A DNA stretch of 64,000 nt from NCBI GenBank assembly GCA_009691845.1, contig SIAJ01000004.1, positions 62,001 to 126,000 on the forward strand, in the 5' to 3' direction. The position numbers and the translations under genes are program-made. The notes beneath the pieces are model-generated. The model did not search any database. It was not told where the DNA came from and saw nothing but the letters and a program-made list of their open reading frames with translations. How positions within the stretch are numbered: position 1 is the first letter of the stretch; each line of letters begins with the position of its first letter. This document shows, in pieces, positions 1 through 8,793 of the stretch. Source of the DNA: Gemmataceae bacterium. Its GTDB lineage: Bacteria > Planctomycetota > Planctomycetia > Gemmatales > Gemmataceae.

Positions 1-1827
1 CACCCGACCCTGACGAAACACTTCCGGGCCGAGATTATGAAGAACGTATCGAGTTCGCTTCAGGCGGCACTCGGAGCGATTGGAACGGTCGAAGTGATCG
101 ATCTCAACTCCACACCCGTGGAAAGTCGCGATCCGCTTTGGAAACTGGTAGACGAGAAAGGCCTGGAAGCACTCGACAGCGTGAACACCAGTGCTACTGG
201 CAAAACCCATTTCATCTCGATCGACTTCGTGGATGGCAAGTACGAGTTTCGCACCCGCCAACACGATGGCACGATTGGCTTCAGCACGCCGATCATTCGT
301 AAGACCGTGCATGGGGATCGCGGCTTCGTCGGGCGTCTCGCGGGCTTGGCGGTTGCACAAGACTTCGGCCTCGTCGGCACGTTCGATCCAAATGGCCCAC
401 AAGTGAGCCTGGTTCTCAAAGCCGGTGAACTCGGACCACTGGATGCGTGGGTGAAGAAAGGAGACGTGTTCGCCGTCGTGCAAGTGAAGCAGGGCCGCCG
501 AACTCTTCCCAAGGTGCCGAAAGGCAAAGCGAAAGCCGAGAAAGTGGAACCGGCCGCCCCGGCGATTTCCGGGACGCGCGTGGATGGTGTACTTCTGCAC
601 GTGATCGACGGGCCACGAAATGGCTTGTGCGTCTGCAAGGTTTACAACCGATACAAGGATTGGTTCCCCCGCGATGGATTGACCCTGGGCTATCGGGCCG
701 TGCGACTCGGCACGGGCGAAGGACTCCTGAAACTGCAACTGACTGATTCTTCTGGCGTTCCGCACCGATCCGATTCTGTGCAAGCACGCGTAGGCGTGAA
801 CGACTTTCCGGACGCCAATCGCGACCGTGAAGAGATGAAATTCTCCGAAGGAATATTTACCTCCCGCGAGACTTTCAAGAACATCGCCTTCGTGGTGGTG
901 AAGTCCGGCGACTTGCCGTTGGCCCGCATCCCCGTCGAGATTTATCCGGATCGCTTGGCCGTACTCAAGGTGAACCTGAGCCCATCTGCCGAGCCAGCCC
1001 CGGCCATGTTGGCGGCCGCGGACATGCTCGATCGCGCTCGAAGTGCTCGCGTCATGCAGGCCCGCGCGTTCGAGCAGATTGCCACCATTCAAGAGAAGGA
1101 ACGACAGAAGGCCCTCGAATTCGGGCAGGCGGCATTGGACAGTCTCTCGAAAGAAGGGGACGCCCTGCGAGCCGACATTGCACGACTCCGCGAACGCTAC
1201 AAGGCCGACTCGCCTCCAGGGCTATTCGAACCGTCCGATCGAGAAGTCAAAGCACTCGAGAACAAGACGCGAGAACTGCTTGGCCATCTGGCCAAGCTGG
1301 CGGAAGTGATTCGCCTCGAAAACGATCCGATGACCGCGGCGGCTCGAAAGAAGATCGAAGGGCTTCTGGTGGATGCCAAGGGGCACGAGGGCAACCTGGA
1401 CTTGGACAAGGCGATCGCGAACTACGAGGAAGCCTTGAAACTCGCGATGGCGTCGGAACCGGCTTCCGTCGAGTCCACTCAGACAGCACTCACGGGACTG
1501 AAAAAACTTTGGGAAGTGAAGAGCCCGGAGCATGCGGCAGCCCGCAAGTTCATCTACGCAACCTGGGTCAATCTCGCCCAGCCTCTCGACGTCAAGAACG
1601 CATTGCCCGAAGCACGTAAGGCGTTTCTAATCTGCAAGTCGGCAGGCGATAAGTTCTCGGTTCGCAAGATGTACCTGACGGGCCCACAGGTCTTGGAGAA
1701 GTATGCCGAACATCTCAAGAAGATGCTCGATGATGCGACCGACGACGAAGAGCGCAAAGCCCTGGCCGCGTATGAAAAAACCACGGAAGAACTCAACAAG
1801 CTACTCAACGATCTCGGCGACAAGTAG
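1..1827 (+). CDS. Unknown protein, 5'-truncated by the window edge
   Basis: The frame is open from base 1 through the ATG at 37, and the residues before that ATG (HPTLTKHF...) read like ordinary coding sequence, so the true start probably lies upstream of the window. About 608 residues are visible. The first half looks soluble and beta-rich. Roughly the last 270 residues are rich in Ala, Glu and Lys, with coiled-coil character and a TPR-like stretch (LDKAIANYEEALKLA) near residue 460. No catalytic motif is recognised. It ends 37 bp before the convergent HEAT-repeat gene. A multidomain planctomycete protein with a TPR tail is a guess from composition only. Confidence 0.75.
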   Translation, partial: HPTLTKHFRAEIMKNVSSSLQAALGAIGTVEVIDLNSTPVESRDPLWKLVDEKGLEALDSVNTSATGKTHFISIDFVDGKYEFRTRQHDGTIGFSTPIIRKTVHGDRGFVGRLAGLAVAQDFGLVGTFDPNGPQVSLVLKAGELGPLDAWVKKGDVFAVVQVKQGRRTLPKVPKGKAKAEKVEPAAPAISGTRVDGVLLHVIDGPRNGLCVCKVYNRYKDWFPRDGLTLGYRAVRLGTGEGLLKLQLTDSSGVPHRSDSVQARVGVNDFPDANRDREEMKFSEGIFTSRETFKNIAFVVVKSGDLPLARIPVEIYPDRLAVLKVNLSPSAEPAPAMLAAADMLDRARSARVMQARAFEQIATIQEKERQKALEFGQAALDSLSKEGDALRADIARLRERYKADSPPGLFEPSDREVKALENKTRELLGHLAKLAEVIRLENDPMTAAARKKIEGLLVDAKGHEGNLDLDKAIANYEEALKLAMASEPASVESTQTALTGLKKLWEVKSPEHAAARKFIYATWVNLAQPLDVKNALPEARKAFLICKSAGDKFSVRKMYLTGPQVLEKYAEHLKKMLDDATDDEERKALAAYEKTTEELNKLLNDLGDK

Positions 1828-1864
1828 TTGTTTGTGACGCGACGCTCCGCGTCGTGCCACTTTG

Positions 1865-4252
1865 TTAGTCCATCTGCTTCATCGGCTCGATTCGATCGAG
1901 AGCAATCTGTGCAATCGACGTCGATTCGGGGTTATTCCGAATCATCTCACGCAGCTTGGGAGCCGCAATGACCGCATCCGGTCCGAACATGCCAAGCGCC
2001 TCGGCGGACGCTTCTCTCATGCCGCGTTCCGAATCCTTCAGGGCATCTGTCAGCGGGCGAATCGCGCCGCTCGCCGAGGACGCCATCCGGCCGAGCACCT
2101 TGGCAGCACGTTCGCGAACTTGGCCCCCACTGGGCCGTCCGGTTAGCGATTTGTCCTTGAGAGCCTCGATCAATTCCGTCACGGCCGGCCTACCCTTCGC
2201 CCCCAGGAACTCGACGAAATCGATGGCTGCGACACGCCCCATTTTTCCAGTCGGCGTTCGGTCCTTCAATGCGTCCATCACGATCTTGGCATTCGCGTCG
2301 GCATCGGCTCCGAAGGCGACCAGCGTGGCTGCAGCCGAAATTTTCACGGACATGTCCTTCGTTTGATCGAACATGGTCTTCACTTCCGGGGCGGCCGCAT
2401 TGGCTTTCGGCCCCATGATCGCCAGGCCACGAAGAGCGGATAGACGCACGGACATCTGCGAGTCCTTCAGTGTCTCGCCCAACTTCTTGATGGCCGCCGG
2501 ATCGCCGATGCCAATCACGGCAAGCGTTTCCACGGCGGCCCCGCGAATTGTGGAGTCGCTCTTCATGTCGGCCAGTTTGTTCACGGCGGGAATCGCATCC
2601 TTCGCTGGCGGGCCGATGGCCGTGAGCGCGTTCAGCAACGCAATACGTTCTTCGCGTCGCGAAGCATCGTCGTTCAGGTGCTTGACGATCGCCTCGACTG
2701 CACCGACACCATCTGCACCGATGGCGGCGATTGCGTTGGCGGCCTCCAGGCACACTGCATGATCGTTCGAGTCGAGGGCCTTGCAAAGCGAGGGAATGGC
2801 GGGGTTCGCGGCCGGGCCAAGGTTTTTCAGGGCGATCGCGGCCGCTCGGGCCATGATCGGGTCTTCGACTTCAACCTTCTTGCCGATCTCGATCACGGCG
2901 TCCTTCGCGGCCGGTCCAACGGCGGCGAGTGCTTCCAACGCGGCCAATTGAACCTGAGCATTCGCATCGTTGAGCAATTCCGTTAGCCTCGGCACGGCCG
3001 GGGCCGCGCTTCGACCCGCCCGTGCAAGTAGCTTCGCCGCTCGATAGCGAACGGCTTCTTCCTCGCTCTTCAACAGTTCAATCACGAACCGCGTGATCTT
3101 TTCTTTGTCACCACCCAGATTGATCGCGCCTGCGGCTAGTTCTTCAAAGACGTACATCTGACCTGTTCGCAGGCCGCGTTCCAACTCCATCGCTTCTTGC
3201 ACCTGCGGCAGGGCTTCGGCGGCATCGGCCAGACTCATACCGCTCAGAACAGCAGCAGCCTGATAACGAACGAGGGCATCGTTGTGCTTGAGCAAAGGCG
3301 TGACCGCAGGCACGGCCGCCTTTCCGATGCGACGCAACGCCAGCACTGGCCCCACGATGTTCGAGGACTTATCCCCTTCCTTCATGGGGCGAAGCATTTG
3401 CTCCACGTCGTCCTTCTGTGCCTTGAGCAGCAAATCGACCAGTTCCGGAATCGCTTCCTCCGCACCCTTGCCGACATTCGCGAGTGCTTCCGCGGCGGCG
3501 TTCTTGACAAAGCGGACATCGCTTGGTTCCTCCTTCTCACGAGGCTTGCGTTTCACCGCCTCGATCAGCGGCCCGATATTTTCCGGTCCAGTCGGCTTGA
3601 GCCAAGTTTTCAAGGCGTTCGCCGCTTCGCCGGCGATATCCAGGTTCGGGTTGTTGAGCAGTCGGACGATCGGCAACGACGGTACGTTCTTCATTTTTTC
3701 GAGTGTACGGTAGGCCGCAGCACGGACTTCCTTCTCCCTGTCCGTGCAGAGTTTCATCACGGCCTCCGCGGAACTTTTCGCATCCGGGCCGATCATGCCG
3801 ATCGCGTTGACCGTGTGTTCGCGGACGTTTGGCTCTTTATCCTTTAAGCCGTTTTCGAGTGTCTTGAGCCCAGAGTCCTGGAGGCCTTTTCGGCCTTTCT
3901 CCTTTAACTCGAGCAAGGCCATCACGGCTGTCTCGCGTGAACTATTCGGGCGCTCCGACGAGCGGCCCAGCGTGCCGGCCGTCTTGTCCTCCAAGGCCTT
4001 CAAGAGGGCGGGAACAACGTTTTCGCCGCTCGCGTCCATATCGACGGCCTTCTGAATCACCCGCACCCGCTTCTCGGCCGTGTTCGCAGCCTTGATGTCG
4101 GCGGTCAACTTCACCGCGTCGTAATCAACCTTGTTCACCGCCACGCCAGCGGAAGTCTTGGCCGCGGTACTTCCACCCGGCCCGGAAGACTTGTTGCAAC
4201 CAGTGACGGCGATTCCTGCGAGTAACACAAGAGCGGAGAGCGTTCGAAGCAT
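1865..4252 (-). CDS. HEAT-repeat lipoprotein
   Basis: The product has 795 residues. The start is set at the ATG giving MLRTLSALVLLAGIAVTGC, a signal peptide ending in a lipobox (VTGC), so the protein should be lipid-anchored. A longer in-frame start at 4366 would place 38 non-signal residues in front. The rest consists of repeated helical pairs of HEAT/PBS-lyase type (units such as AIPELVDLLLKA, AAPAVPRLTELL, AVTPLLKHNDALVRYQAA) through the whole length. Such solenoids usually bind proteins, and no enzymatic residues are seen. It is convergent with the preceding plus-strand gene. The partner is unknown. Confidence 0.9.
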   Translation of the reverse strand: MLRTLSALVLLAGIAVTGCNKSSGPGGSTAAKTSAGVAVNKVDYDAVKLTADIKAANTAEKRVRVIQKAVDMDASGENVVPALLKALEDKTAGTLGRSSERPNSSRETAVMALLELKEKGRKGLQDSGLKTLENGLKDKEPNVREHTVNAIGMIGPDAKSSAEAVMKLCTDREKEVRAAAYRTLEKMKNVPSLPIVRLLNNPNLDIAGEAANALKTWLKPTGPENIGPLIEAVKRKPREKEEPSDVRFVKNAAAEALANVGKGAEEAIPELVDLLLKAQKDDVEQMLRPMKEGDKSSNIVGPVLALRRIGKAAVPAVTPLLKHNDALVRYQAAAVLSGMSLADAAEALPQVQEAMELERGLRTGQMYVFEELAAGAINLGGDKEKITRFVIELLKSEEEAVRYRAAKLLARAGRSAAPAVPRLTELLNDANAQVQLAALEALAAVGPAAKDAVIEIGKKVEVEDPIMARAAAIALKNLGPAANPAIPSLCKALDSNDHAVCLEAANAIAAIGADGVGAVEAIVKHLNDDASRREERIALLNALTAIGPPAKDAIPAVNKLADMKSDSTIRGAAVETLAVIGIGDPAAIKKLGETLKDSQMSVRLSALRGLAIMGPKANAAAPEVKTMFDQTKDMSVKISAAATLVAFGADADANAKIVMDALKDRTPTGKMGRVAAIDFVEFLGAKGRPAVTELIEALKDKSLTGRPSGGQVRERAAKVLGRMASSASGAIRPLTDALKDSERGMREASAEALGMFGPDAVIAAPKLREMIRNNPESTSIAQIALDRIEPMKQMD

Positions 4253-4319
4253 GGCGGTACCCGAGAGTTGTTGAAGAGTGATTGTCGCCAAGGACCGGCT
4301 GAGAGGCAAGCGAAACTCG

Positions 4320-4898
4320 TCATGAACGTGCTTCGGGAGAAACCCAATCGCGACAGGTGTAGACACCTCCCGAAGGCAGATTCCAAAGCACCAGCTTGAA
4401 AGAAACGTCGCGAAAATACCGTCGATAGAGCTTCTTGTAGAGCCAGGGTGCGGTTGTCAGTTGTCGAAACTCGCCACCCGGTGCCAAGACTTTCGCGGCC
4501 TGATCGATCACAAAATCGCGGTCAGCAGGCGAAAAATGCGTGAGGGGCAAGCCAGAAAGAACGTAGTCCACCTGGGTGATCCCTCGTTCCGCGAGCATCT
4601 CCGCCAACCGGCATGCATCCCCTTCGACGATTTCCACACTCGGAAACTTGACCCGCAATGCCTGACAGAACTCGGGAAGAAACTCATTCACGATGAGCCG
4701 TGTTCCCGGCGGAGCGGCCTTCACTAATTGCGCCGTGATGGGCCCAGTGCCGGCCCCGAGTTCAACGACGCATTTCGTTTTCGCCCAGTCGATCCCTCGA
4801 AGCATGGCCCGCGAAAGCGCACGCGAACTCGGAGCGACCGTGGCGACCGCCTTGGCGTTCGAGATGAGGTTGCGGAGGACGAGTCTGAGATCGCCCAT
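4320..4898 (-). CDS. SAM-dependent methyltransferase, PmtA-like
   Basis: The product is a 192-residue class I methyltransferase. The SAM-binding motif I is VELGAGTGPITAQL, followed by an acidic strand (LIVNEFLPEFCQAL) and motif GDACRLAEML. The segment VDYVLSGLPLTHFSP resembles bacterial phospholipid N-methyltransferases (PmtA/rRNA-adenine-methylase fold), so phosphatidylethanolamine methylation is plausible but not proven. The start MGDLRLVL has a strong upstream purine stretch (GGGGGGA, ending 3 bases before the ATG). A longer reading frame upstream only shadows the aminotransferase gene. It starts 26 bp after the aminotransferase stop, so the two are probably co-transcribed. Confidence 0.85.
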   Translation of the reverse strand: MGDLRLVLRNLISNAKAVATVAPSSRALSRAMLRGIDWAKTKCVVELGAGTGPITAQLVKAAPPGTRLIVNEFLPEFCQALRVKFPSVEIVEGDACRLAEMLAERGITQVDYVLSGLPLTHFSPADRDFVIDQAAKVLAPGGEFRQLTTAPWLYKKLYRRYFRDVSFKLVLWNLPSGGVYTCRDWVSPEARS

Positions 4899-4924
4899 AT
4901 GTCCCCCCAAGAAACCGTTAACCT

Positions 4925-6172
4925 CTAGAATCGCAATCCCAACCGCCCCAGCCTTTCCACTGTCTCCGCCATCAGCGCATCTTCCTCCGCCTCGTCCTTG
5001 GCGATGTAGGTGGCCGAGAATCGCAGGAACGCTCCCGCGTCGTCCCAGGGCACACAGCAGACCGATTGCTCGTGAATCAGAAACTGCGAGGCATCCTCGG
5101 CCGTTTTGAATTCGCGGCCCGTCGAGGCGATCGGAGTCTTCGCATAGAGGAAATACGTGCCGCCAGGCATCTTGCACTGGAAGCCGACCTTTTGCAACGC
5201 GGCAACCAACTTCGTCAATCGGCGACGATACTTCGTGCAAATCTCCTTAGGAATCTCCGGCGTTCGCAGAGCCACGGCCGCGGCGTTCTGGATTGCCATG
5301 AACTGGCCGCTATCGCTGTTGTCCTTTACGTCCGCATAGGCTTGAACGATCTTCGGATGACCGCAAACCCATCCGAGTCGCCAGCCGATCATGTTGAAGC
5401 CCTTCGACATCGAATGCACTTCGACGCCGACTTCTTTCGCACCATCCATCTGCAAGAAGCTCAGCGGATCCCCTTGGTAGCTGAGCAGAATGTGGGCCGC
5501 GTCCTGCACGATCACAACTTGGTGCTTGTGAGCGAACTCAATCACGCGCTTGTAAAAGTCCTTCGTCGCAACCGCGCCCGTGGGACTGTTCGGATAGTTG
5601 ATGACGAGCAGCTTGGCCCGCTTCTTGATATCAGCCGGGATGCCCTCCAGGTCCGGGAAGAAGTCGTTCTTTTCGAGCAATGGCAAGCGATGGACTTCGC
5701 CTCCCAGATACTTCGTGTGCGTGCCGGCCACGGGATAGCCGGGCACCGTCATCAGCGTCACATCGCCCGGATTGACGAAACAGGCCGGCAGCATTGCATA
5801 GGCGGGCTTCGATCCGATGCAATGGCAAAATTCGGTCACGGGGTCGAGTTTCACGCCGAACTGTCGCAGCATGAACTCGGCAGCGGCATCCTTATAATTC
5901 TGGATGCCGTTGTCCGCATAGCCGCGATTTTCGACCTTGCTCGCTTCGCGGTTCAGCGCTTCCCGCACAACCGGGGCGGCCATGTCGTCGTTCTCGCCGA
6001 TGCCGAAATCGAGCAACTTGCGTTCCGGATGCTCGGCGAGGGCTTGGCGTTTCGCCCGCTTGATCTTTTCGAACTTATAAATCTCGGTCCCCTTGCCGTA
6101 TTTCACGCCACCCAGGCGATCGGCAAAGAGGCCCTGAAACCAAGGATCGGGAGTCGAAGTGGAGTCTGCCAT
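4925..6172 (-). CDS. dapL: PLP-dependent class I/II aminotransferase, LL-diaminopimelate aminotransferase-like
   Basis: The product has 415 residues and the fold-type I aminotransferase motifs: ENRGYADNGIQNYKDAAAEF near the N terminus, INYPNSPTGAVA (substrate/cofactor Asn), VIVQDAAH (Asp to the pyridine nitrogen) and HSMSKGFNMIGWRLGW with the PLP lysine. SMSK-FNM-GWR is typical of LL-diaminopimelate aminotransferase and its close relatives, which convert tetrahydrodipicolinate to LL-diaminopimelate for lysine and cell-wall synthesis. Specificity within the family cannot be fixed by eye. The start is taken at MADSTSTP. The frame stays open far upstream, but that part is antisense to the divergent ligase gene. 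Confidence 0.85.
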   Translation of the reverse strand: MADSTSTPDPWFQGLFADRLGGVKYGKGTEIYKFEKIKRAKRQALAEHPERKLLDFGIGENDDMAAPVVREALNREASKVENRGYADNGIQNYKDAAAEFMLRQFGVKLDPVTEFCHCIGSKPAYAMLPACFVNPGDVTLMTVPGYPVAGTHTKYLGGEVHRLPLLEKNDFFPDLEGIPADIKKRAKLLVINYPNSPTGAVATKDFYKRVIEFAHKHQVVIVQDAAHILLSYQGDPLSFLQMDGAKEVGVEVHSMSKGFNMIGWRLGWVCGHPKIVQAYADVKDNSDSGQFMAIQNAAAVALRTPEIPKEICTKYRRRLTKLVAALQKVGFQCKMPGGTYFLYAKTPIASTGREFKTAEDASQFLIHEQSVCCVPWDDAGAFLRFSATYIAKDEAEEDALMAETVERLGRLGLRF

Positions 6173-6313
6173 GGCTCGGTAAGTAAGGGTACTCGCTTCA
6201 GGAACTACGTCTTTCTTACCTATCAGGCGATAGGTGGAAAGCGGCATTGCTCCATTGGGCCGGAAAGTGTTAGGATTATCCCTCACCCACGGAACGGAAT
6301 CCGAGGCTCTAGG

Positions 6314-7672
6314 ATGCTGTCTGCGCTGAATCGATACCTCGCACAGCCTCTTCGGGCACACCGGGATCGTAGCCCACACCTGCGTTACCTCAAGCTCCTC
6401 GAACGCCGACAGTTCGACGCACCAGAGCAACTCCAGAAACGGCAATCGGCCACGGTCCGCGAAATCGTTCGCCATGCCTGGGAAACCGTCCCCTTCTATC
6501 GCGAACGCTGGGCGGCTCTTGGGCTTCATCCGGAAGTCGTGCAAACTTCGGAAGACTTGCGGGCCTTCCCGATCCTGACCAAGCTGGATATCCGGGAACA
6601 AGGCGAGCGTCTGCGTTCCGATCTCTATCGCAGTTCCCAGGTCGTCCGCAAAACTACTTCCGGCTCCACGGGTGTGCCACTCACGATCTTCGTCGATCCC
6701 GACGCCTTGGCCTGGAAACGAGCCTGCACGATTCGTTCCGATCAGTGGAGTGGCTGGCGACTCGGTCAGCGCGTGGCACGGTTGTGGGGGCATGGCGTCG
6801 CGGATCGTGGCAACTGGAAGGCACGCCTGCGAAGACTTTTCTTCGATCGCGAGAGTTATCTCAACACCCTCGATATCGACCGGGGCCGCCTGAAAAGATT
6901 CGCCGACCATCTGAAGCTCAGTCAACCCGGCTTGCTGTTCGGCCACGCCCATTCGCTCTATCTGTTCGCCGCTTATGTGCGATCGGCCTGCCCCGGGTCG
7001 ATTCGACCGAAGGGAATCGTTTCGTCCGCCATGATTCTGCACGACTGGCAACGAACGGTCATCGAGGAAGCCTTTGGCGGGCCGGTCACGAATCGGTATG
7101 GCTGCGAGGAAGTCAGCCTGATCGCCAGCGAGTGTGAAGAACATCGTGGCTTGCACCTCAACGCGGATGGAGTGTTTTGCGAAGTCGTGCCCGATCGCCG
7201 GACAAACGCGGGCCGACTGCTGGTTACCGATCTGCGAAACCGGGCCATGCCGCTGATTCGCTATGAGGTTGGCGACGTCGTCGTGCCGAGCGATCGTGTC
7301 TGTTCTTGTGGCCGCGGCATGCAGATGATTGAAAGTGTCGTGGGACGCGATGCCGACTACGTGCTGACTCCCGAAGGTTCACTCATTTCGGGGATCTCCT
7401 TGACCGATCACTTCGCGACGGAGATTCGCGGTGCGGCCCAGTTGCAGATCGTGCAAGAACAACTGACGTTCTTGCGACTCCGGCTGGTTGCGGGCGAAGG
7501 CTTTGGACCAGACTCGCATCGAGAAATCGAATTGCTCGTTCGCAGCACGTTCGGCCCACGCATGAACTACGAACTGGAACTCGTGGACGCGATCCCGCAG
7601 GAAGCATCGGGCAAATATCGCTTCTGCATCTCGCCCGTAGCGACGGCCTACATGAAGTCACTCGCACCGTGA
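6314..7672 (+). CDS. CapK/PaaK-type adenylate-forming ligase
   Basis: The product has 452 residues and resembles phenylacetate-CoA ligase and coenzyme F390 synthetase. Visible motifs are the P-loop KTTSGSTGVPL, NRYGCEEVSL, the adenylation motif IRYEVGDVVVP followed by the CSCGRGMQMI cysteine segment, and a C-terminal lysine region (EASGKYRF). Members activate carboxylic acids as acyl-adenylates. CapK-like members are often found in polysaccharide or exopolymer loci, which fits the overlapping glycosyltransferase. The start is the first ATG after the gap from the divergent aminotransferase. The same frame is open far upstream only as antisense. The substrate is unknown. Confidence 0.87.
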   Translation: MLSALNRYLAQPLRAHRDRSPHLRYLKLLERRQFDAPEQLQKRQSATVREIVRHAWETVPFYRERWAALGLHPEVVQTSEDLRAFPILTKLDIREQGERLRSDLYRSSQVVRKTTSGSTGVPLTIFVDPDALAWKRACTIRSDQWSGWRLGQRVARLWGHGVADRGNWKARLRRLFFDRESYLNTLDIDRGRLKRFADHLKLSQPGLLFGHAHSLYLFAAYVRSACPGSIRPKGIVSSAMILHDWQRTVIEEAFGGPVTNRYGCEEVSLIASECEEHRGLHLNADGVFCEVVPDRRTNAGRLLVTDLRNRAMPLIRYEVGDVVVPSDRVCSCGRGMQMIESVVGRDADYVLTPEGSLISGISLTDHFATEIRGAAQLQIVQEQLTFLRLRLVAGEGFGPDSHREIELLVRSTFGPRMNYELELVDAIPQEASGKYRFCISPVATAYMKSLAP

Positions 7673-8550
7673 ACCACATGCCTGCTGTCAGCGTTGTCAT
7701 CGCGACTCGGAACTACGGCAAATATCTGGCCGGTGCGATTCGATCCGTACTTGAACAAACCTGGACCGATCTCGAACTGATCGTCATCGATGATGGATCG
7801 ACGGATGATACCCCGAGAGTCGTTCGAGAATTCAACGGCGATCTCCGAATGCGATACATCCGCGTAGACGGCCTCGGCCAATCGCGGGCCAAAAACCTCG
7901 GCATCCTTCTTTCCGCATCGGATTTGATTGCCTTTCTCGATGGCGACGACGAATGGCTGCCAACGAAACTCGAACGCCAGTTGCCGTTGTTCGTCGATGC
8001 GGATGTCGGCGTCGTCTATTCGCATCGCGTGACGATGGACGAATGCGGCCACGACTTCGAGCGAGCGACCAGCCCCCTCGTTCGGGGCCGAATCTACGAT
8101 GACCTGTTGCGGGCGAATCCCATTTGCTTTTCCTCGGTCATCGTTCGTCGATATGCGCTCGAAGCCATCGGCATGTTCGATCCGAATCTGTCGCTGGCCA
8201 TCGACTACGACTTGTGGCTACGAGTCGCACGCCACGTTGAATTCGACTTCGTTGATACGCCCCTCGTCCGCTACCGCACGGGCCACGCTAATCTTTCCCG
8301 CCAGATCACGGAGCGAATCGCCAGTGTGCTCTCGATCCTCAGTCGTTCCTTGCTCGTCCGTGGCAATGCGAATATCGCGGACAAATCTGCACAAGCGGAA
8401 GCCTGGGGATCAACCTGTCGGACAATGGGATACGTCCTCCGATCCGAAAACGCTGTTCGAGCGGCAGCCTGGTATTGGCGTGCCGCCCGTCACGATCGAA
8501 AATGGTTCGCTAGTTTGAAGTCCATACTTCGTGGTCTCATCCGGCGATAA
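7669..8550 (+). CDS. Family 2 glycosyltransferase
   Basis: The product is about 293 residues with a GT-A fold: the N-terminal VSVVIATRNYGKYLAGAI strand-helix, DDGSTDDTP for nucleotide-sugar binding, and FLDGDDEW carrying the DxD metal-binding motif. The C-terminal third is helical without clear membrane segments. The listed start is a GTG overlapping the ligase stop by four bases; an ATG nine bases later (MPAVSVV) is equally good. The overlap suggests translational coupling, so the two probably act on the same glycan. Donor and acceptor cannot be predicted. Confidence 0.9.
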   Translation: MNHMPAVSVVIATRNYGKYLAGAIRSVLEQTWTDLELIVIDDGSTDDTPRVVREFNGDLRMRYIRVDGLGQSRAKNLGILLSASDLIAFLDGDDEWLPTKLERQLPLFVDADVGVVYSHRVTMDECGHDFERATSPLVRGRIYDDLLRANPICFSSVIVRRYALEAIGMFDPNLSLAIDYDLWLRVARHVEFDFVDTPLVRYRTGHANLSRQITERIASVLSILSRSLLVRGNANIADKSAQAEAWGSTCRTMGYVLRSENAVRAAAWYWRAARHDRKWFASLKSILRGLIRR

Positions 8551-8566
8551 CAGGCCACCAATCTGG

Positions 8567-8585
8567 CACGACGTTCCGCGTCGTG
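8567..8585. repeat. Short palindrome CACGACG-N5-CGTCGTG
   Basis: Perfect 7-bp arms flank TTCCG. A related half-site (CACGACGCGGAGCC) lies at 8637-8650, and a sister palindrome (GACGC-TCC-GCGTC) at 1841-1853. All three are intergenic and look like one dispersed family. The rest of 8551-8793 shows no gene. Confidence 0.5.
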
Positions 8586-8793
8586 AATGTTCGAAGCACA
8601 CGTGTGAAACACTTTGCCCCGGACTGACGCATGCTTCACGACGCGGAGCCCTTTAACTTCCATGTGTTATGGGTGCAATGTCGACACGAAATCCTTCCGA
8701 GTATGAGCGCCAGTAGACCTGTATTTCGGAGGGTGTCAAAAGTTAGCCGGGCTTGGGAAAATTGTCGGACTCGTTCAAACCGAGATGCACCAA

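Noticed and set aside
5066-6313. Long plus-strand open frame upstream of the CapK-type ligase
   Set aside because: It is antisense to the aminotransferase gene, lacks any family motif, and the ligase has a normal start at 6314.
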